NCBI GenBank assembly: GCA_945906715.1
Contig: CAMDRK010000054.1
Span: 1-11,952 of the forward strand
Direction: 5' to 3'
Origin: Nitrospira lenta
Lineage (GTDB): Bacteria; Nitrospirota; Nitrospiria; Nitrospirales; Nitrospiraceae
DNA length: 11,952 bases
Position 1 is the first letter of the stretch; each line of letters opens with the position of its first letter. Shown here piece by piece: positions 7,257 to 11,952 of the stretch. Position numbers and translations under genes: made by a program. The notes under the pieces are model-generated. The model was not told the DNA's origin and did no database searches. It was given only the letters and a program-made list of their open reading frames with translations.

Positions 7257-7308
7257 GCGCACACACTGAAGGCTCTAGAGTTTTATTACGAATAGAAAGG
7301 ACCATCCC

Positions 7309-8331
7309 ATGATTTTGAAGCCGTTCGTTCTCACGCTCGCGCTCCTGACTGGAGCCTTGGGGTTCACCTCGTCTATCCAGGCGGCAGAATCCATCTCAAT
7401 CTTGAACGTCTCCTACGATCCGACGCGCGAACTCTACCAGGAGTTCAATGCGGCGTTTGCCAAACACTGGCAGGCCAAAACGGGCCAGACCGTTAAGATC
7501 TTGCAATCCCACGGAGGATCGAGCAAGCAGGCACGAGCCGTTATCGATGGCTTGGAGGCCGACGTCGTGACACTGGCGCTGGCATACGATATCGACGCCA
7601 TCTCCGAGAAAGCCGGGCTGCTTCCAGCAAACTGGCAGAGTCGTCTTCCCAACAACAGCGCACCCTACAGCTCGACGATCACGTTTCTGGTCCGCAAGGG
7701 CAATCCCAAGGGCATCAAGGATTGGAACGACTTGGTCAAACCCGGGGTCTCCGTCATCACTCCAAACCCCAAGACCTCCGGTGTCGCCCGCTGGAACTAC
7801 TTGGCCGCGTGGGGCTATGCCCTGAAACAGTTTGGCGGCGATGAAGCCAAGGCGCAGGATTTTGTCTGGCGCCTATTCAAGAACGTGCCGGTGCTCGACT
7901 CGGGCGCCCGCGGCGCGACAACCACCTTCGTGGAACGGGGCATCGGCGACGTCCTGATTAACTGGGAAAATGAAATCTTGCTGAGCACCAAAGGCTCGGG
8001 CAAAGACAAGTTCGAAATCGTCGTGCCGCCAATCAGCATCCTGGCAGAGCCGACGGTCAGCGTCGTAGACAAGATCGTGGACAAACGAGGCACCAGGCTG
8101 GTCGCTCAAGCCTATCTGGAATATCTCTACTCTGAAGAAGGCCAGGAAATTGCCGGCAAAAACAACTACCGCCCGCAGCTTCCAGCAGTCGCCGCCAAGT
8201 ATGCGGCGAATTTCCCGGCGGTGGAGCGGTTCACCTTGCAGGAATTCTTCGGCAACTGGCAGAAAGCGCACAAGGCACACTTTGCCGATGGCGCTAGCTT
8301 CGATCAAATCTATTTGCAGAGCCCTAAGTAG
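7309..8331 (+). CDS. sbp: Sulfate ABC transporter, periplasmic sulfate-binding protein
   Basis: This is a 340-residue periplasmic receptor that binds sulfate (and possibly thiosulfate) and presents it to CysTWA. A signal peptide ends near residue 25 (SSIQA). Family motifs are clear: ILNVSYDPTRELYQEFN (31-47), QSHGGSSKQARAVIDGLEAD (66-85), TPNPKTSGVARWNYLAAWG (151-169) and GARGATTTFVERGIGDVLINWENE near 199-222. The length is normal for Sbp/CysP. Sbp and CysP are close paralogues and cannot be separated safely here; the gene symbol is chosen by similarity of type. The start is set by AGAAAGGA 7 bases upstream. It follows the lipoprotein gene after 52 bases and precedes cysT by 111 bases that hold a strong stem-loop. 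The canonical order sbp-cysT-cysW-cysA is kept. Confidence 0.95.
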   Translation: MILKPFVLTLALLTGALGFTSSIQAAESISILNVSYDPTRELYQEFNAAFAKHWQAKTGQTVKILQSHGGSSKQARAVIDGLEADVVTLALAYDIDAISEKAGLLPANWQSRLPNNSAPYSSTITFLVRKGNPKGIKDWNDLVKPGVSVITPNPKTSGVARWNYLAAWGYALKQFGGDEAKAQDFVWRLFKNVPVLDSGARGATTTFVERGIGDVLINWENEILLSTKGSGKDKFEIVVPPISILAEPTVSVVDKIVDKRGTRLVAQAYLEYLYSEEGQEIAGKNNYRPQLPAVAAKYAANFPAVERFTLQEFFGNWQKAHKAHFADGASFDQIYLQSPK

Positions 8332-8365
8332 CGTCGATGAGACACACTTCGGCGATAGCAGGACG

Positions 8366-8392
8366 GGTGATCAGCTGCACCAGCTGACCACC
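8366..8392 (+). other. Strong intergenic stem-loop between sbp and cysT
   Basis: GGTGATCAGCTG (8366-8377) and CAGCTGACCACC (8381-8392) pair over 12 positions with one A-C mismatch (8370 with 8388) around a CAC loop. No run of T follows, so it does not look like an intrinsic terminator. It starts 35 bases after the sbp stop and ends 50 bases before the cysT start. A hairpin in this place could stabilise the upstream message and let the binding protein be made in excess of the permeases, as is known for other binding-protein operons. That role is inferred. Confidence 0.6.
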
Positions 8393-8442
8393 ATGCAGCT
8401 AGGATAATCGGCCTCTGTAATCCGCGAGGTGATAGGAATCTC

Positions 8443-9279
8443 ATGGCCTTAGTGTTGAAACAACCCAGCGTCCTTCCAGGATTCGGCCTGACTCTGGGAT
8501 TTGCCCTGTTCTATTTCAGCCTGATCGTATTGATCCCCCTCAGCGGTCTCATCGTCAAGACGACCACACTGACCTGGCAACAATTCTGGCACACGGTGAC
8601 AGAGCCGCGTGCAATGGCTTCCTACCAGCTGACATTCGGCGCCTCATTTCTGGGAGCCTTGATCAACGGCTTCTTCGGATCGGTGGTGGCCTGGGTTCTT
8701 GTGCGATACCACTTTCCCGGGCGTTCAATCGTAGATGCGCTCGTGGACCTACCCTTTGCCCTGCCAACGGCCGTTGCCGGAATCGCCTTGACTGCCATCT
8801 ATTCGTCAAATGGATGGATCGGAAGCTATCTCGAACCGCTGGGTCTCAAGGTCGCTTTTACGCCCCTGGGTGTCCTGGTCGCACTGACCTTCATTGGATT
8901 ACCATTCGTCGTGCGAACCGTGCAACCGGTACTGCAAGATCTTGACAAGGAGGTGGAAGAAGCCGCCACCACGCTGGGAGCCAATCGATGGCAGACATTC
9001 AGAGCGGTGATCGTGCCTGAACTGTGGCCTGCCCTGCTGACCGGCATGGCGATGGCATTCGCCCGCTCCGTCGGGGAATACGGCTCGGTCATCTTCATCG
9101 CCGGCAATATGCCGCTCAAATCGGAGATCACTCCACTGTTGATCATGACCAAGCTCGAACAGTACGATTACGCCGGAGCCACGGCGCTGGGAGTCGTCAT
9201 GCTCGTGGTGTCGTTTGTCCTCGCCCTGATGATCAATCTCATTCAATGGTGGAGCGGCAGACGCCACACAGCTAGCTAG
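8443..9279 (+). CDS. cysT: Sulfate ABC transporter permease CysT
   Basis: This is one of the two inner-membrane permease subunits of the sulfate importer (CysT, also called CysU), 278 residues, normal for the family. Hydrophobic segments lie at about 14-37, 64-88, 97-120, 141-160, 197-219 and 245-268, consistent with six membrane spans. The cytoplasmic EAA loop that docks with the ATPase is seen at 172-191 (EEAATTLGANRWQTFRAVIVP). The segment ARSVGEYGSVIFIAGNMP after it is typical of the CysT/ModB permease group. Position directly after sbp and 12 bases before cysW makes CysT the firm choice over ModB. AGGA lies 5 bases before the ATG, with a further GAGGTGAT upstream of that. Confidence 0.95.
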   Translation: MALVLKQPSVLPGFGLTLGFALFYFSLIVLIPLSGLIVKTTTLTWQQFWHTVTEPRAMASYQLTFGASFLGALINGFFGSVVAWVLVRYHFPGRSIVDALVDLPFALPTAVAGIALTAIYSSNGWIGSYLEPLGLKVAFTPLGVLVALTFIGLPFVVRTVQPVLQDLDKEVEEAATTLGANRWQTFRAVIVPELWPALLTGMAMAFARSVGEYGSVIFIAGNMPLKSEITPLLIMTKLEQYDYAGATALGVVMLVVSFVLALMINLIQWWSGRRHTAS

Positions 9280-9291
9280 AAAGAATAGATC

Positions 9292-10200
9292 ATGTCGACA
9301 GAGATCGCTGCCAGAGTAAGAAACGAGGAGTGGAAAGCCTCATTGACCAGTGAAAGCACTTTGGTTCGCTGGACGCTCATTGCTATAGCGCTTGGATATT
9401 TGACACTATTTCTGTTCGTCCCGCTCGCAGCCGTCTTTTCCGAGGCGCTGAAAAAGGGACTTGCGGGCTACTTCGCCTCGTTTCAAGACCCGGATACCCT
9501 GGCGGCAATTCGCCTGACCTTCATTGCTGCATCCCTGGCCGTTCCACTGAACCTCATGTTCGGCGTTGCTGCAGCCTGGGCCATCGCCAAATTCGAATTC
9601 GTCGGCAAACAGATTCTTATCACGCTCATCGACATCCCATTGGCCGTGTCTCCCGTCATCTCGGGATTGATTTACGTGCTGCTCTTCGGGGCGCAGGGCT
9701 GGGTGGGCCCCTGGCTGGCCGAGCACGACATCAAGATCATCTTCGCATTGCCGGGCATCGTGCTCGCCACCACCTTTGTTACCGTTCCGTTTATCGCGCG
9801 CGAATTGATCCCCTTGATGCAATCGCAGGGACGAGAGGAAGAAGAAGCGGCGCTCACGTTGGGCGCGTCGGGATGGCAGACGTTCATCCGCGTCACCCTC
9901 CCGAATATCAAGTGGAGCCTGCTCTATGGCGTCATCCTGTGCAATGCGCGTGCGATGGGAGAATTCGGAGCGGTCTCCGTTGTGTCGGGCCATATTCGAG
10001 GGCTCACCAATACGCTGCCGCTGCATGTCGAGATTCTGTACAACGAATATAACGCCGTCGGGGCCTTCGCGGTGGCCTCGCTCCTGACCTTGTTGGCCAT
10101 CGTGACGCTTGTAGTGAAAACGGTGATCGAACGGAAATCTGCTCCATCACGTGCGACGCAGGATGCTGAATGGAGGATGCAGCCAGGGAGTCCATCGTGA
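9292..10200 (+). CDS. cysW: Sulfate ABC transporter permease CysW
   Basis: This is the second permease subunit of the sulfate importer, 302 residues. A polar N-terminal tail of about 25 residues is followed by hydrophobic segments near 26-48, 72-98, 106-132, 148-168, 208-231 and 256-277. The EAA loop is at 184-204 (EEAALTLGASGWQTFIRVTLP), followed by NARAMGEFGAVSVVSGHIRG, a segment typical of CysW. The C-terminal tail is hydrophilic. It starts 12 bases after the cysT stop with only a weak purine-rich ribosome site, so translation may depend on coupling to cysT. Its stop overlaps the start of cysA (GTGA). Confidence 0.95.
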   Translation: MSTEIAARVRNEEWKASLTSESTLVRWTLIAIALGYLTLFLFVPLAAVFSEALKKGLAGYFASFQDPDTLAAIRLTFIAASLAVPLNLMFGVAAAWAIAKFEFVGKQILITLIDIPLAVSPVISGLIYVLLFGAQGWVGPWLAEHDIKIIFALPGIVLATTFVTVPFIARELIPLMQSQGREEEEAALTLGASGWQTFIRVTLPNIKWSLLYGVILCNARAMGEFGAVSVVSGHIRGLTNTLPLHVEILYNEYNAVGAFAVASLLTLLAIVTLVVKTVIERKSAPSRATQDAEWRMQPGSPS

Positions 10201-11273
10201 GTATCCAGGTCGATCACGTCACCAAACGATTCGGCACCTTCACCGTCCTGGATGACGTGACCCTTCATGTACAGACAGGAGAACTTATCGCGCTGCTCGG
10301 CCCATCCGGTTGCGGCAAGACCACCCTACTCAGAATTCTTGCTGGATTGGAGAGGCCCGACCACGGAAGAATTCTCCTGCATGGCGACGAGGTAACGGAA
10401 CGGCGAATCACCGACCGTCGAGTGGGATTCGTGTTCCAGCATTACGCGTTGTTCCGGCATATGACCGTCACAGAAAATGTCGCGTTCGGACTGAGCGTGC
10501 TTCCCCATGCGCAACGGCCCTCTCCTGGCCAGATCCGGAAGAAGGTCCATGACTTGCTCTCATTAGTACAGCTGCAGGCGATGGCCGACCGCTATCCAAA
10601 TCAGCTTTCCGGAGGGCAACGTCAGCGAGTGGCCCTGGCCAGAGCGCTAGCCGTGGAACCGAAAATGCTCCTGCTTGATGAACCCTTTGGCGCACTGGAC
10701 ACCAAAGTTAGAAAGGAACTGAGGCGCTGGCTACGTCGGCTCCATGACGAATTGCACATTACGAGCATCCTCGTGACGCATGACCAGGAAGAAGCCTTGG
10801 AAGCGGCAGACCGTATCGTGGTGTTGAACCAAGGACATGTCGAGCAGATCGGCACGCCGGACGAAGTCTATGAGAATGCGGCGACACCGTTCGTCTACCA
10901 GTTTCTCGGCGATGTCAACGTGTTTCATGGCCGGATTGCTCAAAACGAGACCGTCCCCAAAGAGACGCACAGGCAACCTCCCGCAGAGAGAGACTCTTCG
11001 GACGAACACGAAGTCACCTTTGTACGGCCCCACGACTTGGAACTTAGCCGGAGCCGGACCACGACGACACAGCTCGAAGCAACCGTGCGACTTATCATCA
11101 TCGCCGGATCGCGCGTCCGGCTTGAGCTGATGTCGAAGGACTCATCTCAGATTATTTCGGTCGAACTCACCAAGGAGCGCTACCGTGAGTTAAGGCTTCA
11201 GCAAGGCGATATCGTCTTTGTGCACCCGAAACAACTGCACGTCTTCAAAATGCCCGGCCCCTCGTCGATGTAA
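10197..11273 (+). CDS. cysA: Sulfate ABC transporter ATP-binding protein CysA
   Basis: This is the ATPase that powers the sulfate importer, 358 residues. Motifs are all intact, numbered from the chosen start: Walker A GPSGCGKT (35-42), Q-loop glutamine 81 in FVFQHYALFRHMTV, signature LSGGQRQR (137-144), Walker B LLLDEPFGALD (158-168) and H-loop histidine 195 in LVTHDQEEALE. The C-terminal part from about residue 270 (VTFVRPHDLEL onward) is a TOBE-like domain as in CysA proteins. I chose the GTG at 10197 because VSIQVDHVTKRFG matches the usual CysA N-terminus, GGGAG lies 6 bases upstream, and the GTGA overlap with the cysW stop is typical of coupled genes. An ATG at 10170 would add nine residues and also has an AGGA nearby, so it remains possible. 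Confidence 0.95.
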   Translation: MSIQVDHVTKRFGTFTVLDDVTLHVQTGELIALLGPSGCGKTTLLRILAGLERPDHGRILLHGDEVTERRITDRRVGFVFQHYALFRHMTVTENVAFGLSVLPHAQRPSPGQIRKKVHDLLSLVQLQAMADRYPNQLSGGQRQRVALARALAVEPKMLLLDEPFGALDTKVRKELRRWLRRLHDELHITSILVTHDQEEALEAADRIVVLNQGHVEQIGTPDEVYENAATPFVYQFLGDVNVFHGRIAQNETVPKETHRQPPAERDSSDEHEVTFVRPHDLELSRSRTTTTQLEATVRLIIIAGSRVRLELMSKDSSQIISVELTKERYRELRLQQGDIVFVHPKQLHVFKMPGPSSM

Positions 11274-11371
11274 CGGAATACCAACGGACCACAAACAGGG
11301 ATACAATGAAACCCGCTCGGTCGGAAACTGATGTTCTTTCACATATGGTGGATCCGAACTAGGAGGCTCAG

Positions 11372-11952
11372 ATGCATATTGGATACGGCACGATAATTAC
11401 GCGGACGTTGAGCCTACTATTACTCAGCCTGGCTTTCAGTTTTGTACCGCCGAGTATTGCTGGGCAGTTCGGCACGCCGAAAGAAAATGAAGGAACCAGA
11501 ATTTTTCAAGCCACTGAACACCCCTACTACAGTGGCCAATTCCACCTTTCCGGGCAGAGAACCACTCTGATCGGAAGCGTGAACGATCGCGCACCATGGG
11601 ACCACCTCGACTATGCCGGCAAGCACCTGATACCGGTTCAAGGCTCCATCGACATCCAGGTGAACGAACTCACGAACAGCGGTCAGGTGGTGGCTGAGTT
11701 TGTCGAGGGCTCAGATCGATATCGAATCGTCTTTGATCGGTTTGCCGCGAAGGCCCCATTCCAAGATGGAGGCATTGCGACCAGAATTTATGAACATGGC
11801 GACTCGAACAACGGCGATCCGCTGTATCCAAAAACGTGGCTCTATCTTGGAGGGTGGGGCACCGCCACCATGCACAAGAACGATCAAGTGCTCTATAAGG
11901 ATTACGATGCCCACTTCATGGTCATGGAACGGTCCCGCGACCCCAAAACCCA
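11372..11952 (+). CDS. Secreted protein of unknown function (3' end cut by window edge)
   Basis: The frame opens at an ATG with AGGAGG 5 bases upstream and runs 193 codons to the window edge without a stop. The first residues form a signal peptide: a short basic start, then a core rich in leucine (LSLLLLSLAFSFV) and a probable cleavage site after PSIA near residue 31. I do not recognise the mature protein. It has aromatic and histidine-rich stretches such as EHPYYSGQFHLSGQR and PWDHLDYAGKHL, then strand-like repeats of polar and hydrophobic residues (IDIQVNEL, VVAEFVEG, YRIVFDRF) and LYLGGWGTATMHKND. This looks like a small beta-rich periplasmic or extracellular domain. It lies 98 bases after cysA with no visible terminator between, so it might belong to the same transcript. 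A direct role in sulfate uptake is not shown. Confidence 0.75.
   Translation, partial: MHIGYGTIITRTLSLLLLSLAFSFVPPSIAGQFGTPKENEGTRIFQATEHPYYSGQFHLSGQRTTLIGSVNDRAPWDHLDYAGKHLIPVQGSIDIQVNELTNSGQVVAEFVEGSDRYRIVFDRFAAKAPFQDGGIATRIYEHGDSNNGDPLYPKTWLYLGGWGTATMHKNDQVLYKDYDAHFMVMERSRDPKT

Noticed and set aside
7276..7290. CTCTAGAG followed by TTTTATT as an intrinsic terminator before sbp
   Set aside because: The eight-base palindrome leaves no room for a hairpin loop and the T run is short, so a terminator is not supported.
9406..10026. Minus-strand open frame of 206 residues
   Set aside because: It is antisense to cysW, rich in charged residues without any domain, and lacks a start context.
11274..11371. 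Terminator or new promoter between cysA and the last gene
   Set aside because: No convincing hairpin with a T run and no good pair of promoter boxes was found by eye.

Overview
The window looks like a chromosomal segment of a Gram-negative bacterium. Two outer-membrane porins, periplasmic binding proteins with Sec signal peptides and a lipoprotein all support this. Protein style and gene mix suggest a Nitrospira-like member of the Nitrospirota, but this is an impression of relatedness that I could not test by search. The region is densely coding and devoted to uptake of tetrahedral oxyanions: molybdate (possibly tungstate) on the left and sulfate on the right.

The layout is two divergent transcription units separated by an AT-rich control region of about 230 bp (roughly 3462-3691). 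The minus-strand unit reads, in transcription order: an XRE-type helix-turn-helix regulator fused to a periplasmic-binding-protein-like sensor domain (2280-3461), an alginate-export-family porin (666-2222), and a molybdate-binding protein ModA (1-653) cut by the window edge. modB and modC are expected beyond position 1 but are not visible. The plus-strand unit reads: a YezD/DUF2292 small protein (3692-3880), an OprO/OprP-type porin (4038-5657), a second ModA-like binding protein (5698-6522), a lipoprotein of unknown function (6522-7256), then a complete sulfate ABC transporter: sbp (7309-8331), cysT (8443-9279), cysW (9292-10200) and cysA (10197-11273). A secreted protein of unknown function (11372 to the window end, partial) follows in the same direction.

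The inferred job of the locus is layered. Each unit supplies an outer-membrane channel, one or more periplasmic binding proteins and, at least for sulfate, an inner-membrane ABC importer. The regulator sits between the two systems and its ligand-binding-like domain makes it a natural candidate sensor of molybdate or a related oxyanion. Notable oddities are a ModA-like protein with no permease of its own inside the sulfate operon, an N-terminal module shared by two porins of different families, a strong stem-loop between sbp and cysT, and a regulator promoter placed so close to its start codon that the mRNA may be leaderless. I saw no tRNA, rRNA, CRISPR array, insertion sequence or integration site.
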